Shown one piece after another: positions 38,778-49,155 of a stretch of DNA of 64,000 nt. Each line of letters opens with the position of its first letter. Position 1 is the first letter of the stretch. Under the pieces are notes generated by a model. That model did no database searches. It was given only the letters and a program-made list of their open reading frames with translations, and was not told the DNA's origin. Origin of the DNA: Sulfurovum sp. (GTDB lineage Bacteria; Campylobacterota; Campylobacteria; Campylobacterales; Sulfurovaceae); assembly GCA_020525365.1 (NCBI GenBank), contig JAIZOF010000001.1:806502-870501 (forward strand). Reading direction: 5' to 3'. The translations under genes were made by a program, and so were the position numbers.

Positions 38778-40226
38778 TTGTTCGAAATATTTAATAACAA
38801 AAATGATATAGCCGAAGCGAAGATATTTTTTGGCTCGACCGAAGCGATCAAAGAACAGATGAGTGAACGCAAAAGCCCCTATGACGGCAGTGTAGTCTCT
38901 ACCGCACCGGTGTGTGACGCAGACGATACCGTCAAAGCTCTCGAGATCGCCAAGGCGACGACGAAGACTGCTGCGGCAAGTCCGCTCTCTCAGCGTATTG
39001 CTTGGCTGGAAGATGTGGCAATACAACTGAATGAGGAGAAGGAGAGCTTTGCTCTCATGCTTGCCAAGGAGGTGGCAAAACCCATTGCTTTTGCACGTAT
39101 CGAGGTAGAGCGGTGTGCTGAGACTATTAAGCTCACCGCAATGGAAGTTGCCAACTTGTGTGGTGAGACCATTCCAACCGACATCATGCCAAGTGGAAAG
39201 AGGACTATGGCATACTACCGTCGTGAGCCTGTAGGAGTTGTTGTATGCATTACTCCGTTTAATTTTCCACTTAATCTCATTGCCCATAAGATTGCACCAG
39301 CATTGGGAGCAGGAAATACTGTTGTACTTAAGCCGACTCCCGAAGCACCTATGACTGCTTATATGTTGGCTAAACTCTTTATTAACTCTAAGTATGCTGT
39401 TAAAGATGCCCTCTCAGTTGTCTATGGAGATGCCGAAGTGGGCTCAACACTGGTAAAAAGCCCTATTCCACGTGTTATTAGTTTTACTGGTTCAGTACCA
39501 GTAGGAAAGATCATCATGTCACAGGCAGGCATCAAGAAAGTGAGCTTGGAGCTTGGTGGAAATGCAGCGACTTACATTGACAAAAGTGCTGATTTGGAAT
39601 TAGCAGCTAAGCGTTGCGCCTACGGAGCGTTCTACAACTCTGGTCAAGTGTGTATCTCGCTGCAACGTATCTATGTGCATGAAGAGGTGTATGAGATATT
39701 TTCAGAATTGATGGCAAAAGAGACCAAAACACTAAAGGTTGGCTCTCCGTATGATGAGGATACTTTTATGGGACCACTTATTGATGAAGAGTCCAAACAC
39801 CGTGCCAAGACGTGGGTTGCCTCCGCCAAGAATGAAGGGGCATACGCAGTTGCCGGTGACAATGAAGTGGACGGTATCTTTACCCCAACAGTTATGACAA
39901 ATGTGACAGATGATATGAAGATTATCTGTGAAGAGGTTTTTGCACCTATTGTTTCTCTTGTTTCTGTTCCTAGCTATACTGCTGCAGTAGAAAAGATGAA
40001 TAATTCTCCTTATGGTTTACAATTTAGTATCTTTACCAATAATCTGAAAATGACACAGCATTTTATTGATGATACTCAATGTGGTGGCGTAGTTATTAAT
40101 GATATTCCAACTTTACGTTTTGATGTACAGCCTTATGGTGGTGCAAAACTATCTGGAGTTGGGCGTGAAGGTCCAAAGTGGGCACTAGAGGAGTTTACAG
40201 AGATTAAGAGTATTGTTATTTGTTAA
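38778..40226 (+). CDS. NAD(P)-dependent aldehyde dehydrogenase
   Basis: Oxidises an aldehyde to its acid. The 482-residue protein shows the catalytic cysteine in YNSGQVCISLQR, the general-base glutamate in KKVSLELGGNAA, the FTGSVPVGK nucleotide-binding turn and the PFNFPLNL segment. The family member closest in feel is the lactaldehyde / glyceraldehyde-3-phosphate (non-phosphorylating) group, but the substrate cannot be fixed from sequence. It starts with TTG at 38778 after a perfect TATAAT promoter. The first 450 nt are noticeably richer in G+C than the rest of the gene. Confidence 0.85.
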   Translation: MFEIFNNKNDIAEAKIFFGSTEAIKEQMSERKSPYDGSVVSTAPVCDADDTVKALEIAKATTKTAAASPLSQRIAWLEDVAIQLNEEKESFALMLAKEVAKPIAFARIEVERCAETIKLTAMEVANLCGETIPTDIMPSGKRTMAYYRREPVGVVVCITPFNFPLNLIAHKIAPALGAGNTVVLKPTPEAPMTAYMLAKLFINSKYAVKDALSVVYGDAEVGSTLVKSPIPRVISFTGSVPVGKIIMSQAGIKKVSLELGGNAATYIDKSADLELAAKRCAYGAFYNSGQVCISLQRIYVHEEVYEIFSELMAKETKTLKVGSPYDEDTFMGPLIDEESKHRAKTWVASAKNEGAYAVAGDNEVDGIFTPTVMTNVTDDMKIICEEVFAPIVSLVSVPSYTAAVEKMNNSPYGLQFSIFTNNLKMTQHFIDDTQCGGVVINDIPTLRFDVQPYGGAKLSGVGREGPKWALEEFTEIKSIVIC

Positions 40227-40263
40227 TTTTAATAAGGTAGTATAAATAATTTAAGGAGTAATG

Positions 40264-40755
40264 ATGGATTATATGTTTCAATCTGGATTCTTAGGTACTA
40301 AGGCTCCATTTTTTATGGATTTTGTGACTTTGGTAGTAGCTTTACTACCACTGTTAGTTGGTATAGCAATTTTATTTGCCCGTAAAGGTTACTATAATTT
40401 ACATGGTAAAGCACAAGGACTTATTTTTATTATCTCTGTGATTGTAGTAGGATATTTTGAATATGGAGTACGTTTTGGGGGCGGCTATAAAGTATTTATA
40501 CAAAACACACAGGTTTCATATGACTACCTGTTTGTTGTATTGGTTGTGCATATTACTATTGCTATTTTAACACTTAGTATTTGGTATTTGACATTGCAAC
40601 GAGCCCATAAAGAGTATCGGCATCGATACAGAACAAGTACACTACCTGGTATTGGTTCTGAGGCACACAAAAAGGCAGGAAAGTATACTTTTTTAGGAAT
40701 TGTCGCAACCTCTCTAACTGGTATTTGGGTTTATCTACTTCTGTTTGTATGTTAA
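40264..40755 (+). CDS. DUF420-like membrane protein
   Basis: A 163-residue protein with four membrane helices and conserved histidines (NLHGKAQG, VVHITIAIL, EAHKKAGKYTF), a pattern seen in DUF420 proteins that occur beside oxidases and cytochrome assembly genes. ATG 40264 is preferred to 40261 because AAGGAG ends at 40258. It overlaps the next gene by 7 nt. The function of the family is not settled; a heme-related role is suggested by the histidines. Confidence 0.7.
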   Translation: MDYMFQSGFLGTKAPFFMDFVTLVVALLPLLVGIAILFARKGYYNLHGKAQGLIFIISVIVVGYFEYGVRFGGGYKVFIQNTQVSYDYLFVVLVVHITIAILTLSIWYLTLQRAHKEYRHRYRTSTLPGIGSEAHKKAGKYTFLGIVATSLTGIWVYLLLFVC

Positions 40756-41207
40756 CAAAAAAAGTTGCTGTATCTGCCTGTTTGATGGGTGAATCCTGTC
40801 GTTATGATGGTACTAATAATTACAATAATATGCTACTTGAAGCCTTGAGGTGTATGGAAGTTGTACCATTTTGTCCAGAAGATTTTTCTTTTGGTACACC
40901 ACGCCCAACCATGGATCTCGTAAAAAAAGAGAAAAACAATATACGCGCTATTTCCAATGAGTCAGGCACTGACCTTTCTGAACCAATCATTGCTTATGCT
41001 AAAGACTTTTTTGATACCCATTCCGATATTGATCTTTTTATCGGTAAAGATAGAAGCCCAAGCTGTGGAGTATGTAGTTCTAAGTGCTATGATCAAGCAA
41101 AAAAATTAATCTCTACAGAGGAAACTGGACTAATGGCAATGGAGGCCAAACATAGAGGCATTAAAGCAGTTGATGTCCAAACTTATCTCAAAGATTTTAG
41201 AGTGTAA
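40749..41207 (+). CDS. DUF523-family protein
   Basis: A 152-residue soluble protein with the family pattern VSACLMGESCRYDG at the N-terminus, PFCPEDFSFGTPRP, and a later DRSPSCGVCSSKCYD cysteine group. The cysteines suggest metal or cluster binding; no reaction is established. The longer frame beginning at 40725 lies inside the DUF420 gene, so I use the ATG at 40749, which overlaps that gene's stop by 7 nt. Confidence 0.8.
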   Translation: MLTKKVAVSACLMGESCRYDGTNNYNNMLLEALRCMEVVPFCPEDFSFGTPRPTMDLVKKEKNNIRAISNESGTDLSEPIIAYAKDFFDTHSDIDLFIGKDRSPSCGVCSSKCYDQAKKLISTEETGLMAMEAKHRGIKAVDVQTYLKDFRV

Positions 41208-41236
41208 TGCGGAACAACTATAAGACTTAATGCTTA

Positions 41237-42574
41237 TTACGTTTCAAGTAACATGCCTCTAATTTGATCCTCATCAATCAAATCCTTTTCATACTTTACT
41301 ACAGCAATATTTTCTGTTTCATTAACATAGCTTTCAACAACAGCAGGATGCCCCGTTAATGTGGAGATTCTATTTCTATCAAAAATATTAAGTGGTAGAT
41401 AGACATTACCACGGTTATTTGGGTTAGGCATGGTAGCAACCCATAAAAACCATAACATACACAAAAAACCTACAATAAGTGCCAAGATATGTTGGTCATA
41501 GTGTTGCATAACCCATCCAGAAAGTAAGCCACCAAAGAATATACCAATATATGCAAAGGTATTGGCAACACCAAGTGCAGCACCTTTTTGATGTACTTTG
41601 GCAAATTTGGCAACAAAGCTTTGCAAAAGAGGCTCAAACATATTAAAACCAATAAAGAATAAGACAACACCCATGACAAATATCCAAGCTTTTGAGGCAA
41701 ACCCCATTGCTATAAACCCCAAAAATGTAAAGATGATTGATATAATAAAAATAAGTTTACCTTTATTATACTTCTCCCCTAAAATGGCGGCAGGTGCCAT
41801 GGCAATAAACCCAAAAATCATTGCAGGAAAGTAGACTTTCCAAAGTTCGGACTTTTCCCATCCAAAACCACCCAAATCAATACTCCGTGTTAAGACTAAG
41901 GGGATAATATAGAATGCCATCATCATAATGGAGGAGTGAAAAAGAAATGTAATGTACATACGCACTAACGCTTTATCTTTAAAAACATCAGTTGTTTTTG
42001 CTTCTCTCTCTGAGTAAGAGTGGATAATTTTAGGTGGTTGGGGTACTGCTGTAAATAGTACCCCAATTGATACAATCGATAAGGCTGCTGTAAGCCAAAA
42101 TAGTTTGTCAATACCCCAGTTTCCACCAACAATAGGTGCAATAATCATCGCTGCAGCAAAACTCATTGCAATTGTTCCGCCAAGAATTGCCATGGCATGA
42201 GCACGCTCTTCTTCTTTAACCAGATCAGCCACCATAGCAGAGACAACAGAACCAATTGCACCCGCACCTTGTAAAAATCGACCAATTAATAGCATATAGA
42301 TGCTATCGCTTAAGGCAGAAATGATAGAGCCAGCAATGAAAATAAGTAGACCAACAAGAAGGGTTTTTTTTCTACCTATTTTATCACTCATAAGCCCAAA
42401 AGGAACCTGAAATAATGCTTGTGTCAGTGCATAGCCACCAACAACCAAACCAGCAAGAAATGGTGTGGCACCTTTCATGTCAAGTGCATAAATAGAGAGT
42501 ACTGGAAGTACAATAAAGAGTCCAAAGAATCGTAATGCAACAACAAGACTAAGAGGCATAATCTGTTTAATCAT
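41237..42574 (-). CDS. MFS transporter with C-terminal ferredoxin-like domain (YajR type)
   Basis: A 445-residue major facilitator with 12 helices. Motif A is clear (GLMSDKIGRKKTLLVG, after helix 2). The last 60 residues (HPAVVESYVNETENIAVVKYE) form a small HMA/YAM-like ferredoxin fold, the same architecture as E. coli YajR. The substrate is unknown. It is convergent with the DUF523 gene and divergent from rdgB, 71 nt away. Confidence 0.85.
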   Translation of the reverse strand: MIKQIMPLSLVVALRFFGLFIVLPVLSIYALDMKGATPFLAGLVVGGYALTQALFQVPFGLMSDKIGRKKTLLVGLLIFIAGSIISALSDSIYMLLIGRFLQGAGAIGSVVSAMVADLVKEEERAHAMAILGGTIAMSFAAAMIIAPIVGGNWGIDKLFWLTAALSIVSIGVLFTAVPQPPKIIHSYSEREAKTTDVFKDKALVRMYITFLFHSSIMMMAFYIIPLVLTRSIDLGGFGWEKSELWKVYFPAMIFGFIAMAPAAILGEKYNKGKLIFIISIIFTFLGFIAMGFASKAWIFVMGVVLFFIGFNMFEPLLQSFVAKFAKVHQKGAALGVANTFAYIGIFFGGLLSGWVMQHYDQHILALIVGFLCMLWFLWVATMPNPNNRGNVYLPLNIFDRNRISTLTGHPAVVESYVNETENIAVVKYEKDLIDEDQIRGMLLET

Positions 42575-42645
42575 CTTAATATCTCCAATAGGGTAAAATC
42601 TGCCCTAATTATAGTCCCATAAAGTAAAATGAAGGTTAACTTAAA

Positions 42646-43251
42646 ATGAAATTGATTTTAGCAACAGGGAATAAAGGGAAAATACGTGAGTTTCAGCAAA
42701 TGTGTCAAGATGAGGTGTTGGGCTTTTCAGTACTTTTGGGTGATATGGAGATTGTAGAAGATGGTAACACATTTGCTGCTAATGCACTTATTAAGGCACA
42801 CGCTATTTATGAAACATTACAAAAAAAATACCCTCAGGAGAGTTATTTGGTTATATCGGATGACAGCGGTATTTCCTTGCCGGTACTAGGCGGTGCACCA
42901 GCTATTTACTCGGCACGTTATGCTGGTGAAGGTGCGAGTGACAAGGATAACCTTTATAAGCTTATTAATGCACTCAAGAAAAGAAGGCTTAAGGAGACAC
43001 CAGCTTATTATACAGCTGCGATTGCTATTGTTTCGAAGTATGGTGAATATGTGGTACATGGATGGATGCATGGTAAGGCAATAGATGATCCAAGAGGAGA
43101 GAAGGGTTTTGGGTATGATCCAATATTTGTTCCTGTAGGATCTGATAGGACATTGGGAGAATTAGATGACAATATTAAGTTAAATATCTCTCATCGTGCT
43201 AAGGCAATTGCTTTGGCAAAGCCAATTATTCAAATGTTAAAAAATAAGTAG
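42646..43251 (+). CDS. rdgB: XTP/dITP diphosphatase RdgB
   Basis: Removes non-canonical purine nucleotides (dITP, XTP) from the pool. The 201-residue length is normal. The motifs [11 protein letters not shown] at the N-terminus, [20 protein letters not shown] with the catalytic acids, and [12 protein letters not shown] in the middle are diagnostic, with a late SHRAKA. It stands alone, divergent from the MFS gene. Confidence 0.95.
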   Translation: MKLILATGNKGKIREFQQMCQDEVLGFSVLLGDMEIVEDGNTFAANALIKAHAIYETLQKKYPQESYLVISDDSGISLPVLGGAPAIYSARYAGEGASDKDNLYKLINALKKRRLKETPAYYTAAIAIVSKYGEYVVHGWMHGKAIDDPRGEKGFGYDPIFVPVGSDRTLGELDDNIKLNISHRAKAIALAKPIIQMLKNK

Positions 43252-43327
43252 TAGCAATGATAGAAAGGGTATTCATAGTGGAGATATTTATTATGGTTTC
43301 CTTGGTGAAATACAGAGGAAAAAAAGA

Positions 43328-45166
43328 ATGACTAAAGAGCAATTTATAAAAGATTTACAGATTATCTATGATGAACTGCAAAGTAGGCAGGCAAGTTTAA
43401 ACAGTTACTATGACTTACTCGATAAAAACAAAACCCATAAACATGCTGATGCAGTCATTGATGCTTTTTTAAAGTTGATAGATATACCACGCAACAAAGA
43501 GAGTGAGATGGCAGCCCTTACACGCATTATTCATTTACAAGAAGATGCGTTAGAACAGGTGCTTCAAAAACAGGGGTATAGTGATAAGGAGATATGTCTT
43601 AAAAAAGAACTTGCCTATGGTTTTGTCTCCACATTGCATATTGCACGCCACGAGAGTCTTATTGGATGGATTGAGGAGAAGAAACTGTTAACATCTTTCT
43701 ATCGAGGACTTATCTTCGGTGTACACTTTGTGGGAGTACGTCTTAGTGAGTGGCAGAGTCATTGGGTACACCATATTATTAATGGAGTCAATGTTGAGTT
43801 GAGTGAAATGTTCCATGGAGATGATACGAAAATCTTTGAGATGCTACGAGAAAAGTCATTATTGGAGTGCGATGAATATGGTCATATAGCTGATCGAAGT
43901 TATTCAGTGTTAGTGAAAGAGGATGATCATTATAAGAGTGTGTCATATGCTAAAGCCTTTAAAAAAGAGGTAGGGGACGTAGTTGTTGCCCTAGAACAAC
44001 TTATTGCCTTGCTAGAACAGGATGAAGATAAGATTTTCAATAAAAAGCAAGAGTGGATTGCCTACTTTGTAGCACTTCAAGAAGCATTTTCTCATACCAA
44101 AAATGATGAACTTATTAAAATGTGGGCAGAAGTTGACAGATGCTGGATGGCATTAGATACACCTATCCAGGTAGGGCATCCGCTGGAGTATTATGAAGAC
44201 CATTATCGTAAAGCAGTGGCATTAGAGTGGGATCTTCGTATTGTTAATCCCAAACTTCAAGAGAGATCACATACTCACAACAACATCAAACTTTTTGCTC
44301 AGAAAATGGTAGAAAAATTTAATGATGAAGCAGAATGTATTATGGCTAAGAATTTGTTGCAGGTTGATCAGACACAACTTTATATTGGTCAGCCTATGCT
44401 CTACTACGCAGCAGAGTTCAATGGACTCTTCTCGGCACAAGTTGTTCCCAATGATGAAACCGTCAGTATTGAATTTGGAAAGAAAATCTTTGCCTATGCT
44501 GATTTCGTACTGGAGAATAAGAAGTCTAAGCCGATCATGAAGCTCTCTGTCGAGATAATGGGAGAGAAGTTTGTACGTAAGCAACGTACATTGGCAGAGA
44601 ATAAGCCTGAGCTTTGGCATGAACTCTATGATATTTCTACTATTGGACATGAATATGGACATATTCTTTGGATAGATTCTAATACTGAGACCAAGATGAA
44701 TACTGCAGGACAGTTTAAAAATATTGAAGAATTTAAAGCAACAACTGGTGGATTAATGGCATTTTTTTATCATGAAAGAGAAGAGCTCAAAACACACATC
44801 ATTGATGATCTTGTCTCGCGTGCAGTTGGACTTATGTCATGGCGTGAGGTAGGAGAGGTGTTACCATACTACTGTGAAGGCTTAATTCACCTTGATATTC
44901 TTTTTAGTTCGGGTGTCATCTTCTATGATGGTCAAATCAAGATAGACTACAGTAGATATGATGCAATGAAAACAGCCTACATTGAAGCCTATGAAGTATT
45001 GGCAACAAGTTACCTTGCAAAGAGTGATGCGAGTGAGTATCTGAAGCAGTATGCCCAGAAATCCAATAGTGTTTATTTGCCTGTTAAAGAGAGTGTTAGA
45101 AGTTTTGTAGAGCACTATTATGCCCGCTACAAGGAGATTGGGCAGCAGATAGTCAATATGAATTAA
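43328..45166 (+). CDS. ciaB: CiaB-family protein with HExxH motif
   Basis: A 612-residue soluble protein that matches in length and overall pattern the CiaB family, first known as a secreted invasion antigen of Campylobacter jejuni but common in free-living relatives. The motif GHEYGHILW near residue 440 is a zinc-peptidase-like HExxH, with a glutamate-rich stretch (NIEEFKATTGG) about 25 residues later that could supply the third ligand. No signal peptide. Preceded by GAGGAAA. In this organism a housekeeping peptidase-like role is more likely than invasion; that is inference. Confidence 0.68.
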   Translation: MTKEQFIKDLQIIYDELQSRQASLNSYYDLLDKNKTHKHADAVIDAFLKLIDIPRNKESEMAALTRIIHLQEDALEQVLQKQGYSDKEICLKKELAYGFVSTLHIARHESLIGWIEEKKLLTSFYRGLIFGVHFVGVRLSEWQSHWVHHIINGVNVELSEMFHGDDTKIFEMLREKSLLECDEYGHIADRSYSVLVKEDDHYKSVSYAKAFKKEVGDVVVALEQLIALLEQDEDKIFNKKQEWIAYFVALQEAFSHTKNDELIKMWAEVDRCWMALDTPIQVGHPLEYYEDHYRKAVALEWDLRIVNPKLQERSHTHNNIKLFAQKMVEKFNDEAECIMAKNLLQVDQTQLYIGQPMLYYAAEFNGLFSAQVVPNDETVSIEFGKKIFAYADFVLENKKSKPIMKLSVEIMGEKFVRKQRTLAENKPELWHELYDISTIGHEYGHILWIDSNTETKMNTAGQFKNIEEFKATTGGLMAFFYHEREELKTHIIDDLVSRAVGLMSWREVGEVLPYYCEGLIHLDILFSSGVIFYDGQIKIDYSRYDAMKTAYIEAYEVLATSYLAKSDASEYLKQYAQKSNSVYLPVKESVRSFVEHYYARYKEIGQQIVNMN

Positions 45167-45199
45167 TACTGTTTCACCAAATTCTAACCTCCTTTTCGA

Positions 45200-45236
45200 T
45201 ATAATCCCGATAATTACGCCGTCGTCAATGATGGCG
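45200..45236 (+). promoter_or_regulatory. -10 element and leader hairpin of the aminotransferase operon
   Basis: A perfect TATAAT (45200-45205) is followed by a 7-bp stem (CGCCGTC with GATGGCG, one G-U) and a 6-nt loop at 45217-45236. The hairpin would sit near the 5' end of the message, just before the start codon at 45252. Confidence 0.5.
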
Positions 45237-45251
45237 ATTGCGAGGATTATA

Positions 45252-46379
45252 ATGCTACTTTTTACCCCAGGACCTACTCCGGTACCCGAGTCTGTTAGAC
45301 TGGCAATGGCAGAACCAACACTACACCACAGAACACCAGAATTTGAAGCAATCTTTAAAGAGACACGAGAATTACTGTTTGAACTAATGGAGACTGATGA
45401 GGTGATTATGCTTGCCTCTACTGGAACTGGTGCAATGGAAGCAGCAGTGGTCAATCTTTGCCATAATACCCTGCTTAATGTAAATTCTGGAAAGTTTGGT
45501 GAGCGTTTTGGTAAGATCGCCAAAGCACACGGGTTGCATAATGTTGAGATAAAACATGAGTGGGATACACCTGCAACAGTGGAAGAGATTATTAAAGTGG
45601 TGAAGACCAATGAGCAGATTGATGCGATTGCTATTCAGATTAGTGAATCTGCAGGAGGATTACGTCATCCCGTAGAAGAGATTGCTAAAGCAATTAAAGA
45701 GATTAGACCTGACGTAATGGTTATTGCTGATGGAATCACAGCAGTTGGAGTAGAGCGTATTGACACAACACACATCGATGTATTGATTGCTGGAAGTCAA
45801 AAGGCACTGATGCTTCCTCCGGGCCTGGCGATCTTAGGGATGAGTAATGCTGCGATCAAAAAAATTGGTGAAGGGAAAGGTTATTATTTCAACCTTACTT
45901 CTGAAATCAAGAAACAGCAACAGAACACAACAGCCTACACAGCAGCAACTACACTGGTTATTGGGCTTGGAAAAATTCTCAAAGAGATTAAAAAAGATGA
46001 TGGATTAGGTAAACTCTATTGCGATACGGCACGTCGTGCCAAAGCAACCCGCTTTGCACTTGAGGCACTAGGGTTGCACTCTTACCCAAAAATACCGGCA
46101 CGCTCCATGACCACTATTGATGATAAAAACGCTAAAGAGATACGTGATTTACTAAAAACCGATTTTGGCGTTAATGTTGCAGGTGGACAAGATCATCTTA
46201 AAGGAAAGATTTTCCGTATCAACCAAATGGGACTCATTAAACCTTATGAGATGGTATGGGTAGTCAATGCTGTGGAACTAGTATTAGCAAAATTGGGACG
46301 CAGACCCTACGATGGGACGGCAAGCAAGGTATTTAGTGAAGAGTACTTTAAAAATATCCTCAAAAGTGAAAATACATGA
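45252..46379 (+). CDS. Alanine-glyoxylate / serine-pyruvate type aminotransferase
   Basis: A class V PLP-dependent aminotransferase of 375 residues. It opens with the family signature LLFTPGPTPVPESVRLAM, has the STGTGAMEAA cofactor loop, the aspartate in VIADGITAVG and the PLP lysine in AGSQKALMLPPG. Substrates may be alanine, serine or phosphoserine-like amino acids; sequence alone does not decide. I place the start at 45252, since the upstream in-frame ATGs lie within the promoter leader hairpin. The stop overlaps hisZ by 4 nt. Confidence 0.85.
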   Translation: MLLFTPGPTPVPESVRLAMAEPTLHHRTPEFEAIFKETRELLFELMETDEVIMLASTGTGAMEAAVVNLCHNTLLNVNSGKFGERFGKIAKAHGLHNVEIKHEWDTPATVEEIIKVVKTNEQIDAIAIQISESAGGLRHPVEEIAKAIKEIRPDVMVIADGITAVGVERIDTTHIDVLIAGSQKALMLPPGLAILGMSNAAIKKIGEGKGYYFNLTSEIKKQQQNTTAYTAATTLVIGLGKILKEIKKDDGLGKLYCDTARRAKATRFALEALGLHSYPKIPARSMTTIDDKNAKEIRDLLKTDFGVNVAGGQDHLKGKIFRINQMGLIKPYEMVWVVNAVELVLAKLGRRPYDGTASKVFSEEYFKNILKSENT

Positions 46380-47227
46380 TATTCGAACATGAAATCCCCA
46401 GTGGGTCAAAACTCTATTTTGGAAAAAGTGCCAAAATTAAGCGTGAGATTGAGTTTATTTCGGCAGAAATACTGGAAAATCTTGGTTTTGAGGAGATTGT
46501 AACACCATTTTTCTCCTATCACCAACATGAGAGCTTTGAAGACAAAAAGCCATTAGTAAGACTCAATGATGAGCAGAATCATGAAGTAACGCTCCGTGCA
46601 GATTCAACAGCAGATGTAGTACGTATTGTTACTAAAAGATTGGGACGCTCTACCACTTCAAAAAAATGGTTTTATATTCAGCCAACAGTATCCTTCCCAA
46701 CAAAAGAACAGTATCAGATTGGTGTAGAGGTAATTGATGGTAGTTTTGAGGAGATTGTACGTACTTCCACTGTACTTTTGAAGGAGATTGGTGCTTTACC
46801 GGTTATGCAGGTAGCAAATATTTGTATCCCACATCTACTTAATGAAAAATATGGTATATCGCTTGAGGCACTAAAAGCAATGCACCTTGAGAAAATACTT
46901 AATAGTGGTTTACCATGGATAGAGCAATTGATACAGATTAATACTGTAGAAGATCTTGAAGATCTCTCTATTTTTCCTGATGATATTTGTATAGAGCTAG
47001 AAAAGATTAAAATGGCCATACAGATGGTGGAGTATGAAAATATGATTATCTCTCCACTTTTTTATGCAAAGATGCGGTACTATGATTCACTGACTTTTCG
47101 TATGTTTGAGGGAAATACACTTCTTGCGATGGGCGGTACTTATACAATTGATGATATAGAAGCAGCAGGTTTTGCACTTTATACTGATGAGTGTATTGTA
47201 AGCAAAATAAACAAGGGTAAAAAATAG
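46376..47227 (+). CDS. hisZ: ATP phosphoribosyltransferase regulatory subunit HisZ-like
   Basis: HisZ is a catalytically inactive relative of histidyl-tRNA synthetase that partners the short form of HisG in histidine synthesis. The 283-residue protein keeps class II synthetase features (motif 2-like TLRADSTADVVRIV, KKWFYIQPTVSF) but lacks an anticodon domain. No hisG lies beside it; it sits between an aminotransferase and purA, an arrangement of unrelated genes sharing one transcript. It overlaps its upstream gene by 4 nt and abuts purA. Confidence 0.8.
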   Translation: MIFEHEIPSGSKLYFGKSAKIKREIEFISAEILENLGFEEIVTPFFSYHQHESFEDKKPLVRLNDEQNHEVTLRADSTADVVRIVTKRLGRSTTSKKWFYIQPTVSFPTKEQYQIGVEVIDGSFEEIVRTSTVLLKEIGALPVMQVANICIPHLLNEKYGISLEALKAMHLEKILNSGLPWIEQLIQINTVEDLEDLSIFPDDICIELEKIKMAIQMVEYENMIISPLFYAKMRYYDSLTFRMFEGNTLLAMGGTYTIDDIEAAGFALYTDECIVSKINKGKK

Positions 47228-48478
<1,251 letters not shown>

Positions 48479-48489
48479 AAGGGGTAAAT

Positions 48490-49041
48490 ATGAGATTAAA
48501 ACCACAACAGACACGATATATAGCAACAAAGATAGGGATTGACCTTGCAAATGCTCCTTTTGTTACACTACCAAAAGGGCGTGAAATAGTTGTAGAGACG
48601 GCTAAATGCATTATTGATAAAAACCTTGCCAAGGAGCATACACTTGATGAACAAGTTAAGAAGATACTTGATGAAAATTATGATGAGATTGAGTTTCAAC
48701 ATGCTGATGAGCGTCAACTCTTCTTCATGATTAAAAAGAAGATGGCACCAGAATATGATGTAATCATGAACTATGATGATCGCTATAATGATTTGGCACA
48801 TCTAATCCTTGATGAACTTTATGAAAATTATATTGCAGAATATACTGTAAGTGATAATCAGGTCAAGAATGTTATCTTTAAATCTTTTAAGGCTTTTGCC
48901 GATGCATTTGATGAGATCGATGATATTGTCTACAGTAAGATTAAAAATATGGAGAAAGAGGTAATTCCAGGTTCTCAGGATTTTGAACTACTCTATGAAC
49001 GACTCTATCAAGAAGAGCTTACAAAGAGAGGAATGTTGTAG
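48490..49041 (+). CDS. DUF507-family protein
   Basis: A 183-residue soluble, acidic, mostly helical protein. It matches DUF507 (MRLKPQQTRYIATKI start, and the paired helical repeats ending in ELTKRGML). The family is conserved in Campylobacterota and Aquificae and has no assigned function. It follows purA by 11 nt with an AAAAGGGG site, so it is likely in that operon. Confidence 0.8.
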   Translation: MRLKPQQTRYIATKIGIDLANAPFVTLPKGREIVVETAKCIIDKNLAKEHTLDEQVKKILDENYDEIEFQHADERQLFFMIKKKMAPEYDVIMNYDDRYNDLAHLILDELYENYIAEYTVSDNQVKNVIFKSFKAFADAFDEIDDIVYSKIKNMEKEVIPGSQDFELLYERLYQEELTKRGML

Positions 49042-49155
49042 CAATAAAGTTATGATGTTAATTAAGCCAATAGGGGGTGTAATGAGTTGTGGTATGCTTT
49101 TTAATGAAAAGCATTGTATGTGTAGAGTGAATGTATCCACTATGAAGGAATATCT

